A DNA stretch of 64,000 nucleotides, taken from NCBI GenBank assembly GCA_023101725.1, contig JALJCO010001367.1, forward strand, positions 1 through 64,000, written 5' to 3'. The stretch's first letter is position 1. Every line of letters begins with the position of its first letter. Both the position numbers and the translations under genes were made by a program. Origin of the DNA: Atherinomorus stipes. Taxonomy: Eukaryota > Chordata > Actinopteri > Atheriniformes > Atherinidae. Shown in pieces: positions 10,520 through 22,827 of this stretch. The notes under the pieces are model-generated. The model was not told the origin of the DNA. It saw only the letters and a program-made list of their open reading frames with translations, and searched no databases.

Positions 10520-12386
10520 GATGATGATGCAGTACAGGTAGGATGAAGGATGCAGGGAGATTCTTATCATGGATCTGCAGCAACTGTGTGATGCTGTCAT
10601 GTTAGTATGGAGCAAAATCTCTGAGTACAGCCATTCCAACATAAAGGTTGTCTGGAAGTATGAGCTATGTTTGAATAGACGTAACTGTCTATGCACGTAA
10701 TAGGAGAATAAATCAGTCTCAAAGCGAGTGACTGGGTGGAAATGCAAGGTGCCAGCATAGGCTGGGGAACTCATTTCAATGAGGCAGGGGGTTCTAGAAA
10801 ATTTCTCACCTTCCTTTGGTTTGATTTACTTTCACACTGCACTTTATTCAAGAGCCCAAACTGCCTGGATGACGTCACACAGTTAAAGAAGCATGAAGGG
10901 TGCACCTTAAATCTGACTCATCAGTGTTCAGGAACAGTAGCGTGACATGATGGTGAAAGGCCCCGGTGCAAATATTTTTTTATGCCCCACCCGTAGACAC
11001 AAACACACTCGTGCTCACGTGCATGCACAAACACATGCTCATGGACGCGTGGACGCACACACGCACACACAAACACACACATTCTTGGACTCGCACACGC
11101 ACAGCTTGAGAGAACTGCTGTTGTCACTGTGATGGATTCCTGTTCTACCAAAAATGCTGTGCGTGCGTCGCGGTTAACAGAAAATGTATTTAATTCTTTG
11201 TGGACATGAGTGTTTTACTTGGTGTGAGTGTGACTTTTTGCGTCGCGCATCACCAGCGTCCAGCAGTGAGGGAGACGTTTCTGCTGCTGATGCAGGAGCA
11301 GAACAGCTGAAACCAGCATGGTGGAGAACATCCCACCTTCTTTATTCAGCAATTTCTGAATCCTAACCACCAGGCTTCCTCCTCTGACCAGTTTTATAAT
11401 CCGTTGCGCCGCTGGCTTGAGGATTACGTCCATATTTACACCCTATTGTGTCGGCAGGTGCTCCGTCCCCACCTGCTGAATCAAGTTATGTACCACGGTT
11501 CTTCACTCTGGTCCAGCAAAGAACTGGAGCCTCTTTAAAAGCAGTTTGGAGAGCGAGGAGCGCGTGGCTCTGAATCAGAACCAGCTCAGTGGAAAATGGG
11601 CCCATGGTTTACTCTCATTTTACCCACCCACCTGAGGTATTCCATTCACAAAAAACTCAGCCAATCAGAGTGCGTACAGCTGTTTCCATACATGTTCACT
11701 CTCTGCTTGGGCGCCCATTAAAACGGTCAGACACCGTCAGCTTTGTTCGGTTTTCAGTTGGTTTTATGTGTTTTTAAGATAAAGAAAAGGTAAAGTGGTG
11801 TGCATGAGGTAATGCTACATGGATGCAGGCATTTTTTTTATTTACCCTCCCCCTAAATCTGACGGACAGCTGCTTATTTTTTCCCCTTCCCTCATAGGCC
11901 CCTGAATGCATCTGGGCCCTGGCGCAGCTGCATTGTCGATACTTGCGCCTGTGTTCAGGAGTTAGTCACAAGTACACGATGGAGCAACACCAAGTTTCTG
12001 CAGTACAGGGGTTTCTCTTTTTACGTTAGTGCACAAAACTAATATGGTTTTCACAAGAAGCTGTCCATTATCAGCAGCAGGGGAGGCAGCGCACCAAGTA
12101 GCACCAGTGTAAAAGCACTCTGAATGAGGAGTAAAGATAGTAAAGACAAGGTCAACTCATAGCTGGGACATTTTGGTCACTGGTAGTTTGTAAAACAAAG
12201 ATATAAGCAGTGACCAGATTTAGACCAGATTTTATCATTATTACAAGACCTGTACAGTCATCTGCTGTCAAGGTTTAATTGTTCAAGACAATAATCTCAT
12301 ATTAAATTACAGCTTCAGTCATGCCGAGTACGGACAGCAGAGCAGATTTCAGGAAACAAATAAACATATCAGCTTTCTACACGTAA
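10520..12386. other. No gene recognised; CA-rich tract at about 10995-11105
   Basis: The CA-rich segment is a degenerate dinucleotide repeat and yields spurious His/Thr-rich frames on both strands. The remainder has no recognisable gene or clear element ends. Confidence 0.5.
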
Positions 12387-13398
12387 CACTGCAAAAAAAA
12401 AGTCTAACAAAGTCTTAGATTCTTATATTCAGCAAAAACTGTCTTAACTATCTCAGTTTGAGAGTGATATGCTTGACAAGACTAGAATATGTGAGATTAT
12501 TAATCTAGTTTTGAGAGAAAATGTCATTTCTTACTAAGTAAGTGAATCTTAAAATTGGATATTTTTTGCATATTAAGGTCAATTATGTCACTGAGACACT
12601 GTTTCAGATCACTTTGTGTCTTTCGCTCCCAATTTTAGCTGTAAAAACTTGTTTTCAGACCTCCTGTACCAGTTCAGACACACCAAGTTTCTTGTACCAA
12701 AAAATATCAAGTGAAAACTTGCTCAAAACAAGCTGTAAAAAACTCATTTCAAGTTTCTTATTAAGTGATAAACACTTAAAACTCGTCCGGTAATGCTGAT
12801 TTTTAGTGTTGTTGTTTTCTCATTTTAAGAGAAAAGATCTTAAAACAAGAGCTACTAACTAGGATTTTCAAAAGTGATTTCAGAGGTGAACATCTAACAG
12901 TCTGAAACAGCGGTTGGGTGGTGGAGCAGGTTGTCTCGTACTCAGAAGATCATGAATAAAGTCCCATGTTGTCCAAATCTGACCCTTGGTAAAAGAAGTC
13001 TTTTTTCAGGTACATGCGGGTTTGGAGGTTGGTGGATGTTGTGCTGCTCCTTCAAATGCTGCTTACAACAAAGGCTTTTTAGCTAATTTGAAAAAAAAAA
13101 AAAGGATCTTGTTTTAAGAGTTTTTTTAACTTTAAAATGAGAAAGAGAAACACGCAAAGGAAGCATCACCAGACTAGTTTTGAGGGATTTTTCACTAAAT
13201 GAAGGACTTGAAATGAGTTTTTTTATAAGTTGTTTAAAGATATTTCTCCGTCTACAGTCTCCATATTTTTTTATTTCAAGAAATCTTACCAAGCGTAATT
13301 ATCTTGCTGCAGGACAGATAATTTCACTTGGTTATACTCTGATTCTTCTTAATTTCAGTGTTTTTTAATTTGTATTAAGACCACTAAATTTTGCAGTG
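12387..13398. mobile_element. Fold-back element, copy 1, with tRNA-like core
   Basis: Begins CACTGCAAAA and ends TTTTGCAGTG, with long imperfect inverted segments inside (for example AAAAGATCTTAAAACAAGAG near 12834 against GATCTTGTTTTAAGAG near 13106). This AAGT/CTTG-rich style is typical of a fish fold-back DNA element. No clear target duplication. A second copy in the same orientation lies at 26755-28222. Confidence 0.7.
12905..13075 (+). repeat. tRNA-like segment at the centre of fold-back copy 1
   Basis: GGTGGTGGAGCAGGTTGTCT followed about 30 bp later by a diverged box-B-like stretch. The corresponding part of copy 2 (27112-27290) keeps a better box B (GAGTTCAAGCCCC). It may be a SINE head trapped in the hairpin loop before the element spread. 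Confidence 0.45.
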
Positions 13399-14161
13399 AA
13401 GATGGTGAAGTACTGCGAACAGTCAGCAGAACTTCTCATTCTATACTGCAGCTCTTAATTCCACCGTGCGACAAACTTCACAGTAAATCTGTGCATTTCA
13501 GCCCACTTTTACCATCACATTCTCACTCTCTCCGACTCTGGCTTTTGTAACACTGGTGTCCTCTCAGCAGGCTCCGCCTGTGCTGTTTAGATTGGACCCA
13601 TTTGGCCGAACTAAATTAGTTAAACACATCAGAGATAATGAGATCAACCGCTGGGCCACATGAGCCGAGTTTGCACACAGCTGAAAATAAACACCACTTC
13701 TCTGGTGTAAGACAGTTGATTTTAAAACAGAAGCGTCTCTTTTGTTTCAGGATCTTCCAGACTGGGATGTGAGGGAAACCATCGGGGGGGGGGGGGAGGG
13801 GGGGGGGGGGGGGGTGTTCAAAGATTACCTCAGTTTACTGGGATTACCCTTTTTTTATGACGACATAAAAATGTAAAGTCCTCATTGTGGAAATTCTTCT
13901 TCTCTTGACCTGTTTTGGCATCTCTTTGGTTTTCAGTGATTAGATTACTGTTTGTTTGAGAGTAACAATCTTCAGTAGCAACACTGAAGTCTTGTACTGA
14001 CTAAATATTTCCATGAGCCCTGATCATGAGTTGGTTTAATACGATTTAAATTTACAGGACTGCTGTTATTGCTGGGGCTTTATTAGATATTTTTCTCATC
14101 TTGCTGGAGTTTAGGTTTTGTTTATATTTTTATTTACATATCAGTATTGCTGTAACTGAGC
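13399..14161. other. No gene recognised; long poly-G tract at 13784-13815
   Basis: The G tract is interrupted by one A. Otherwise unremarkable intronic-type sequence. Confidence 0.5.
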
Positions 14162-14165
14162 TTAA

Positions 14166-14412
14166 AGGAATAGTACACCCACAGAATGATGGTGCTTCAT
14201 TTTCTCCTCATCCTCACGCCGAGCAAGACTCTGAAGCACTTTTTTAATATCTCAAATGCAGCCGGAGATCCTGGGTTTTTTCGTTTTTCCCCCAACTTTC
14301 ATATAATGGAGTTCGCTGACGACAAAAAGTCCAAAAGAATATTGACAAGTCCACAAAAACTTGTCAATATTCCTCCATACTGCTCGTCCAATGTAATCCA
14401 AGTGTCCTGAGT
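14166..14412. mobile_element. TTAA-type MITE, left part only
   Basis: Preceded by TTAA (14162-14165) and starting AGGAATAGTACACCCACAG, then GCAAGACTCTGAAGCACTT. The same words make up the complete palindromic element at 44178-44533. The right end is not visible, so this copy is truncated or its far end is unrecognisable. Confidence 0.65.
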
Positions 14413-16029
14413 GGGTAGCGTCCATAATTTACTCCAAACAACATCATTTAGTATATCTTTATAGCTACATGTAGCTGCCGCGAAGCATGCCTCTGCGAGT
14501 TTATGACATTACAGAAGCCGCGGCAGACGAGATCTCGCATTCTCTTTTTCTTTCTTTCTTTGTTTTAAATCAATAGCCAACCCCTCTTATGTTTGTCCGC
14601 AGTTCGTTCGCTCTTAGCACAATGTAAACTACTAATTTTTTTCTTCTACGCTTGCATTATCGGCAGAGTAGGCACTGAACGTCAATTATTCATTCATTTC
14701 TTTCTTTTTTTATTTTGATAGTTTAACATATGGAATATATACATGAATTCTGTGCAACTGACAGAGGTTCATTTTATGACTGCATGTGCTTAGAGTTGTG
14801 CCATCAAATGCCGAAAAACTCACCAGTTTCCAGAAAAGGGCAAACTCAAGACCTTAATTGAAAAAAACTGTCCCCTACCAAGTTTGTCTTTGCTCTACCA
14901 CTGCTCTATAATTGCACTGAAGCAATTTTAATCTGTATCTGTGATCTGTATCTGTAATGAAGTGGTGTTTTGGGAAAACTTAATAAAATGTTAATCAGAA
15001 AAAAAATGTACATAAAAGCAAATGTTGGCAGATGTACATGTACAGCACTCAGGTGTACACAAGTTAACAGGTCAGAGGGGAAGGGGGGTGAAAGTCAAGT
15101 GACTCCTGAGAATAGCATATTTTTATTTCTGCCTTCTTTGCTCAAGTAATGTCATGAACAAAGTACCGTACTACTTTGTTCCTATTCAGAACAGCTTTGT
15201 TACAGTTAAGCATTAAACATACTTTGTTATCGTATGCTGTGTTTTAGTGGTTTTAAAAGTGCTTTATGTTTGTGTTCAGCACCTTGTTTCAACCTCTGTT
15301 AAAGTGTGTTAAAGTGCTCTACAAATAAAGCTGAGTTGAGTTATATTAAAGACACACAACGGAACTTTTCCACCTTAAAAACTATGCGCATTTTCAAGCC
15401 ATCACTGCCCAGAGGCATCCCGAGGCTCAGAAACAGCTCTATGTAAGTTTTCCATCTGGGACGCGGCCTTGACGTTGCAGCCAACTATTGGTTGCACTTA
15501 CTAGCAAATGGATATGAACCAGGTGTGAACACGTGGGTGTTCTGAAACATTACCCGAGGAAGAGAGGAAAAAAAGAGAGGAAGGGACAGACCAAGAGTCA
15601 GGATAAGACTGTCTTTTACTGGCTGGAGGGAATCACAGTATATGGCGTTTTCTTTGTGTCAATTGTTGCGCGAGCAATACAACGCGCGTATATATCTCTC
15701 ACACAGTCCAGATTTATCTGCACATGCAAATGATTTAATAATTTGCACAATCTTCAGTAGCGTGTGGCCTACGGTACTCTTGGAGAGACAAACAGCGATG
15801 GATTTAGCAGCTTATTCACTTCATGGAGAATGTCTGGATAAACCTTTATGGAGACACTTTATTTCTGAGTAAACTGTAGCAACAAAACACAACATTTCCC
15901 CCAAAAAAGTAGGCTACATATGTCTGGTAACAGCTAGCTAGCTGCGACGCTGCTAAGCTAACGTGATGTTCTGGTAAATGTCGGCTAGAAATGTTTTCCA
16001 TCTGCTCAGAAGTCGGTGTGCTCTGAGAA
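14413..16029. other. No gene recognised; LINE-like 3' tail at 15262-15345
   Basis: 15262-15345 (GTGTTCAGCACC ... AAGTGCTCTACAAATAAAG then a TTGAGT tandem) has the shape of an L2/CR1-type 3' end on the plus strand. A repeat block at 15545-15650 is paired with 10405-10510. Nothing else is recognisable. Confidence 0.45.
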
Positions 16030-16033
16030 TTAA

Positions 16034-16564
16034 AGGTGGAGTCCGAAGTTCCCCCACCGTTTCTGTTCGAAACAACAGTATTCAAACTAAGCGCCCCTCC
16101 CTCTCAGGCCAATGGCCGCCTCATTCTTCAGCCTATTCAGCTTCAATCCTCTTTCAGAGCTCAGAAGCAGGTAAAAGCCAAACCAATATTAACCCTGGTT
16201 TTTCAACGTGCACTATCTAAAGCTCTTACCTTTTATTCGATGTATCCACCATTTTTCTTTCTCTTTTTTTCTTTGAGAGTTCGAGTGACTGGCGTCTGCT
16301 CCAATCATGAGCTTATTTCCACACAGCGTCATGTCCTTAGCTCTGTCATTGGGTGGCAATATAAACAGAAATCTCCACCGACAAACGTCCCGACCACAAC
16401 AAAACAAAGCAAAAGAGCAAATTACAGACAGAAGGAGAGGGAGTTGCATTCAAACTCACCACTGCACACGAGTAAAGGCCAAAAGGCCAAATTCGGTTTG
16501 AGATGGATTTCACTTGCACAAGTCTAATGTTTATTTTCAGGGGGGAAAACTTCGGACTCTACCT
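16034..16564. mobile_element. TTAA-type MITE (531 bp)
   Basis: Flanked by TTAA on both sides (16030-16033, 16565-16568) with inverted ends AGGTGGAGTCCGAAGTT and its partner AGGTAGAGTCCGAAGTT. A second family member, longer because of a nested insertion, is at 41271-42389. No coding capacity. Confidence 0.85.
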
Positions 16565-16568
16565 TTAA

Positions 16569-17634
16569 TGTTAATCTACGTATGTCCTATATGAAACTGA
16601 AAAGCTATCTGATTTACCGATCCATAATATCTAAAATAAACTGTGATCTGACATGTTGCGCCTGTAATGATTAACAGTGTCTAGTGTGATTGTTCTTATA
16701 AAGGATGTCCCCTGTCACCCGACAGATCCACATAGTTTCCAGACTGTTCCCTGGCTGAGGAAGCTGCTGGCGTGTTGAAGGGGATGAAGATGGTCCATGA
16801 GACCATTGCTGATACAAATAAACACAACACATGACCACATGTCACAATGTCTGAACGTCACTAACGGCTAGCAGAATGAAGTTAGCCACCTGCTGGAAAC
16901 ATCAGACGAGAGCGCGCCACTCCCAGCACGCAGTGTTACTCTGACCAGCCAATCACTCTCATTGATCAGTCTCGACGATTACCTGTTGAACTGACCGTCA
17001 ATCACTCTTACTACGGTAGTAAAAGTGATTGACGAGCCAGGAGACAAATGAAAAAGTTAAGGAATGCAGAGATGATTGGAGGATGTTTTTTAGCCCCATT
17101 ACTTTCACAGCTGATGTAGAATAACATTTATATATTTAAAGCTTTAAATTAATCATAGCGTATGAGGTAGTGAACCCAATCTTATTGAATATTGCAAAAA
17201 TTGTTGAAGGAAACATCTTCTATAACGCCTTTATAACAGGTAACAAATGATTAAATGTTGGTGCTGGTCCGGGTCATCGTCGGGATGCAGGCCCGCTCCT
17301 CACCAGCAGGTGGCGACGAGTGTGAGCTCATCTGTGTCTTTGTACTCGTCTGTGTCCTCATACGCAGTTGATAAAATGATGTGCTTATATCAGATACACT
17401 GACAACTGTCAGTGGCGGGGGGGGGGGGGGACACGCACCAGTGCCTGTGTCAGTGAATGCCACATGTGTTCTTATATCTGTGTACTTTGTTACCGCTTCT
17501 ATCGGCTGCTAATTACATTCTCCGCCAGATCTCATCTCCGGTGGTGCTACGGATCAGGCTCTGGATCCAGGAACTTTGTAAAGGGGAGATGGGCTGCCTG
17601 GTGGAGGTCTGCCCTCTCCCAGTGCCTTTCCAGT
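16569..17634. other. No gene recognised; perfect-type hairpin at 16998-17032; poly-G at 17417-17430
   Basis: The hairpin has 17-bp arms with one mismatch around a central G. Otherwise no gene or element ends are recognisable. Confidence 0.5.
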
Positions 17635-19004
17635 TTAAAATGGAAATGAAACAGTCAACCAATCTAACTTTATTTACTAGACTGAGTCCTGGTCTTATCA
17701 ATAATAATATACCAAACGTGAAAAATATAAGCATATAAAAGAAAAACGTAGCAAAGTTTGATGTTTTAGGACAAAAATGCCGCCATGTTGCAGTTCTCTA
17801 AGCTCTGACGTCACCGGGTTGATTTGTGCTCTGACTCCTCATTAAATCAACAGGAATCAGCAGCTACGCTGCTCTATGATTAACATGCTGGAACACATTT
17901 TAGAAGATTGATATCAGGGACCCTGACTCCAGATCATGAAGTGAGAATTTTCAGAAAAATTAGGGTAATGATCGGAAGCCTTGGAGTCTGGTAGCTAGAG
18001 GTTCACAGACTAAAGCCTGAAGCTGCTCTGAGTATGTTTAATATCACAGCCTATAAGCTGAGCTCCACTAACCGCGGGTCTGCAGCTTCGGTCCGTACAA
18101 ACATCAGTACGTAGCTCTCCGCCTCTGTTCCTCTTGGAGCCGCTTATTAAACACACGTCAAACAGCAACAATCATAAATCCTCCCCACAGCCTGATGATG
18201 AACAGAACAGCTCTGCAGCAGGTTGATCTGAAATGACGTCATAAAAACTTTCTTACCGGGACTCCCCGTTTTCCACGGCAGGTCCGGTTGTTCCAAACAC
18301 CGCGCTCTCCCTCATCATCCTGCAGCCTGGATGCTTTGCATCTTTCCCCTTGTGTACAGCTATAGTATTTATTTCATTTTACATTAAACCACCGGTTATT
18401 ACCGTTAGCTTAGTTAGACTACTGTAGCATAGTTAGCCTACCTGCTGGTTACCGGACGCTCCAGCATCTCGCTTGGATCTCCTTCAGGAGCAGCACCGCC
18501 TCCAGAACCTCCACCACCCGGTACAGTAATCCATACGTGGAATCATCCACGCATGACCTGGTCCACGTGGACCTCCTGACAGCAGACAGCCACCAGCAAC
18601 GGTGAACAGCAGTCACACCTACAGGTGCTGCCAACCCGCCCTTCCCGACACCAGCACCGGCTTCACGTCCTCTCTGCTCAATCACACGGTGTGATGGCTG
18701 GAAAGCATCAACATCAGGATCTGGATGCTGGACCGGCCTCCCAGCTTCGCTTTCCATCATACTGATCTTCTAAAACGTGATCCAGCTTGTTAACCATAGA
18801 GCAGCGTCGCTGCTGATTCCTGCTGGTTTAATGTGGAGTCAGAGCGCAAACCAACCCAGTGACGTCAGAGCTTAGAGAACTGCAACATCTAAAAACATAT
18901 ATTATATATTATATTCTAAAAACATAAAACTTTGCTACCTTTTTCTTTTATAAGCTTCTATTTTTCATATTTGGTATATAATTATTGATAAGACCAGGAC
19001 TCAG

Positions 19005-19631
19005 ACCCCGTCCACACAAAGTCAAACTCTGGCCTAAATTCACAAATTTTTCACCAAACCAGCCTCTCATCCATACGAAGCTGGCATTTCGGGGGTCTGT
19101 AAACAATCTTTTTTTTAATCAAGCCTTCAGAGTGGGAAGATTTTGAAACGCCGTTTTTGTGGTTCCATATTTAAGCTCTGACCGCATTTTTTTTCTTACA
19201 CGCATGCGTCATAGATTCGCCTCTAAACACGTATGCACTACACTCAGTATCACAACAACAATGGCACCGTACAGGGTTGAATGGTTGCTGCTCGTAGCTG
19301 TTTGACCATTTGTACTTGCCGCCATCTTTTCGGTTTGGTTGTTTAACCTTCTCTTGGGGGGTTTCTAGCGGATCGCAACCGTAGATCGGAGCATTCGGTT
19401 TGGTTGTTTAACGTTGTATACATATTTCTGTGCATGCCCAGTATTTCATCACCTATTTTCGCCTATTTTTGCTTTAGCACCACAGCGCCACTCACAGGCC
19501 TGGCATATATTTTGCAGCGTTTCCATGTACTCATGTGGTCGATCACATATAATTTACGTCTCTGTCTTTAAGACAAACAGCCTGGAAAATATGAGTGTTT
19601 CGTGTTCGTCTTGACTTCGTGTGGACTTGGT
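19005..19631. mobile_element. MITE nested in the right arm of the 2.1-kb element (627 bp)
   Basis: Ends ACCCCGTCCACAC and reverse-complement ACCAAGTCCACAC. It splits the arm sequence at CTCAG, which appears on both sides (18999-19004 and 19632-19636), a short target duplication. The family resembles fish 'CCCGTCCACAC' MITEs, superfamily not resolved. Confidence 0.7.
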
Positions 19632-19639
19632 CTCAGTCT

Positions 19640-19738
19640 TTTTTTTTTTTTTCGTTTTGTTTAAATGACTGTAGCACTTTGAGATTGTTTTAATATAAAG
19701 TCAAACACAAACTAAATTTATTATTATTATTATAATTG
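19640..19738 (+). repeat. LINE-like 3' tail
   Basis: T-rich leader, then GTAGCACTTTGAGATTGTTTT, AATATAAAGTC and an ATT trinucleotide run, the shape of a fish LINE 3' end. It lies within the right arm of the TTAA element. Confidence 0.5.
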
Positions 19739-19771
19739 GTTGGTTGGTTGACTGTTTCATTTCCACTTTAA

Positions 19772-20900
19772 GATCAGATCTTGGTTATGGAACATTTATT
19801 TCTTTGTCTTTGTATTTTCCATGTAAAAAAAGTATTATCATGTGTACAGCATCAAAAATGCAAGCAAACATCATGCAAAGCACTAATCTTAAAAATCAAA
19901 GAACATCTGCAAAGAAAATCTGCTGTTTACCTTGAAAATGTTCCAGGTATAGTCATTTGACAGACTGTTAGGTTACAAACACACACACAAACCCACTATT
20001 ATATGGCAGCTGACCCACTTTTCCCTTGGCTGCTATTTTCAGACGCTCCAAAGGGACGAGCACAGAGAGAAAGATTGAGGAAATGAGTGAAAAAGAGGTG
20101 CAGAGGGAAGGTGAGACCGTTGAGGCATTTTTAAGGAGAAATGAAGGGTTATGATACACGGTCCGGCAGGACTCTCGCTGGGCAATCAGCGCGTGCACTT
20201 CTGGTTTCAACTTCGCCGAGCACCACAAATCCTGGAGGACATTTCATATTCAGGGAGCACATAAGGTCAGATGGGGACAAAAATAAATCACAGCACTGGA
20301 TGAAATTAATTACGCTGGTGCTTATGTGAGAATGTTCCTGTAGATGTGCATTTTGCAAGAAGACTCAGGCTGAAAATGGTGCACTGTAAACACTGAGGAT
20401 TTGGTTATATGATGTAGATGTACGCGTTCATCCATACATCTTTGCATGTACGCAATTTTCTTAAATATGACCATGATTTATGTTTTCTAACACTGAACAG
20501 GACCAGTTGTTTGGACACCTTGCACAATATGACACAGAAGAAAGACTAAGACCTTTGTCTGTTGGTGTAGTCAAGAACGAAGTTAACATGACCGAGAGTT
20601 TGCTTTGGTCTTTCTTAGTACCCTGTAGTTGAAACTTGTTTGCCAGGAACGGGGGCAGAGAGAGGCATGCCATGTGGCAAACAGGGCAAAAGGGCCAGGA
20701 CTCGATCTTTTGTTGAGAAAATTCAGCCTCTATACATGAATTTGAGATTTCACTCGAAAAAGAAGGATCAAATTTAGTGGAAATAGAAGCAGAAATGATA
20801 GAATAAGCAGCATTGCCTTCTCCAGCTGTGACCCGGAAGAAAGCATCCCTCGCCATTCCTTTTATTCACAATTTCTAAGGTAGGCTGATAAAGGTCAAGT
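19772..20900. other. No gene recognised
   Basis: Mixed-complexity sequence with short open frames only, none showing a known domain. Confidence 0.5.
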
Positions 20901-20902
20901 GA

Positions 20903-20904
20903 CC

Positions 20905-20935
<31 letters not shown>

Positions 20936-20944
20936 ACACACACA
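20903..20944. repeat. Poly-C / (CA)n microsatellite
   Basis: About 19 C followed by about 11 CA units. Confidence 0.95.
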
Positions 20945-21150
20945 GATATCCTTTTACTTCTATCTTAGTGAGGACATTCATTGACATAATGCATTCCTTA
21001 GCCCCTTACCCTAACCCCAACTACCACAACTGATTGCCTAAATGTAACCCTTGTCCTAATCCTAACCAAAACCTAATTGTCACCTAAAGTGTAAAACCAA
21101 ATCCTGACCCTCAAAAATGGGTTTTTCTTTTAAATAAAAAACGCATTTTC
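20945..21150. repeat. CCCTAA-like degenerate dispersed repeat
   Basis: Several CCTAACC-type words (20999-21075) follow GTGAGGACATT. This combination is a known style of fish dispersed repeat next to CA tracts; it is too irregular to be telomeric. Confidence 0.45.
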
Positions 21151-21915
21151 TCGCGGCAGCACGGTAATTCGATTTTTGTCTGCTATTTTCTCTGATGTAA
21201 ACTACCATTTGCTGGGTGTTTCAGTGCTCATTCCACAAGTACACAGAGCAGATAAATGTAGAAAGTTATCTGATAAACTGAATAGGAAAAAGTCAGTGTT
21301 AAAATCCTGCAGAAGACTAGAAAAGACTAGAAAATGCATTTTCTAAAAATGTTTCAGTGATTTAACAGCTAATAGTTATGCTAATAATGTCTTTTTTAAG
21401 AAAAATTATTAGTTTCATAAAATAACTTATAGTAAGATGTATAACCTGTATCTTTTAACTACAACTCATTTTCATTTTTTGGTGCCAGAATTGATCACTC
21501 CCAGCTCGGTGTTTTATATTTGACTTTTGTGTTGGCTGCAGGTGTTGCATAAATCTCCATTTTTAAATCCAGACCACACAAAACAAGCCCACTGTCTTAT
21601 TTATTGTCCTGGGTCAGCTGTGTCTCATCATAGCGATGATAAATACTGAATCAAGGTTGCAGAGAAAAGCAGCGACCATCAAAGCTGCAAAACATGGCTG
21701 ACATGCAAAACCTGCCGCTGAGCTCCAGTGAGGATTTCCCCACAGCTGGCTCTTCTGGCATGATCACATCTTCCTCAGTCATGATTTGGGTCAGGAGGGC
21801 CGCCACATGATCATAGCCCGACGGGTTGCAGTAAACTCCAGATGACACACTGGCAGAACTAATATGCACCGAGTATGAAGAGTAGACCAGAACTCCACTG
21901 TTTCCCTGCATCCTC
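21151..21915. other. No gene recognised
   Basis: No domain-bearing frame and no element ends seen. The sequence at 21905-21918 continues after 23362, showing where element A entered. Confidence 0.5.
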
Positions 21916-22570
21916 CAAGGGCCCGATTTACGAAAGGTTTGCGCTTGTTAAAACAGGCGCTATCTTCATTACGCACGCAATAATCCGCCAGAGCTGATTT
22001 ACAAAGCAGGGCAAAAGGAGGTTTGCGCCTGTCAAGGGGCAAAATAGCGCCGCTGTCCATTTTGCGCATCTGCTGCAGATGAATATGCAAACTGGGCGTT
22101 TCTGCCAGAAAGCGCAAAATATTGGGAGGAGACTATGCAAAACCTCAGTTTAACACGCGCAATGTGATCTATCAACTGTTCAAAGGAATGCGGGGGCAAA
22201 AGATTGCGTGTAATTTAGCACGTCTGAAAAGCAGGTATAACTGGCAGCTTTACACACTGATGGCTGAAAGAATGCTGCACACAGGACTGCAGACATCGGG
22301 TCAGAATCATTTCTCATGATGTGTTCAGGCGACATGTCAAGTTTTCATTATTTAATTAAATAACAATCAACATCACTGTTAAACACGGTTATTCTAGACA
22401 TGAAGCAGAACATCTGCAGCTGCAGCTTCGTGGTAGTTAAAGCTGATATTAATTATGTCTTTTTATTTTCTGTCATTTTTACCAATGGCTTTTTAAAAAA
22501 TTAAAATCAGCTCCTGCTCCTCCACACCGCAGCGACTGCCTCTGTTCTGATGTTGCTTTCCTGCGTGAAG

Positions 22571-22671
22571 TTGGCCCCCACCCCACAGAAAACTCAGTGA
22601 AAATAACCAGTAACGTCGCACAAATTATTGGTACTATTTTTTACTGAGTTTTGCTTGGGGTGGGGGGCAAT
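22571..22671. repeat. Internal hairpin of copy A
   Basis: Arms of about 35 bp (TTGGCCCCCACCCCACA ... against TGGGGTGGGGGGCAA) around a 30-bp loop. The same hairpin is in copy B at about 46552-46652. Confidence 0.8.
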
Positions 22672-22827
22672 TACGCAGGTCCAGCGCCTGGCATTGTGCC
22701 AAAGAGCGCGCAGTCTGTGCGTAATATCAGATCATCTTCAACAGCGTGTCCTTATCCATGTCCTTAAACTGGCCTCTTCTTACGACCCACAGAGAAACCT
22801 GCTGCATTGTTTTTATTTATAGTTATT

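Larger units (their letters stand above)
17639..19767. mobile_element. TTAA-type element with ~270-bp inverted arms (2.1 kb)
   Basis: Flanked by TTAA (17635-17638, 19768-19771). The ends read AATGGAAATGAAACAGTCAAC and, reversed, AGTGGAAATGAAACAGTCAAC. Inverted homology continues for about 270 bp (17639-17915 against 18763-19004 plus 19632-19767) and includes CTCTAAGCTCTGACGTCA. The right arm is interrupted by another element at 19005-19631 and by a LINE-like tail. The centre (17920-18760) has no recognised transposase. A 215-bp deletion derivative is at 59443-59657. Confidence 0.85.

Noticed and set aside
18449..18760. 103-codon minus-strand frame inside the 2.1-kb TTAA element as transposase
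   Set aside because: No recognisable catalytic or DNA-binding motif; composition is that of a GC-rich chance frame.
20995..21080. Possible interstitial telomere (CCCTAA words)
   Set aside because: Only a few irregular CCTAACC words with many interruptions; matches a dispersed fish repeat style better than a telomeric array.
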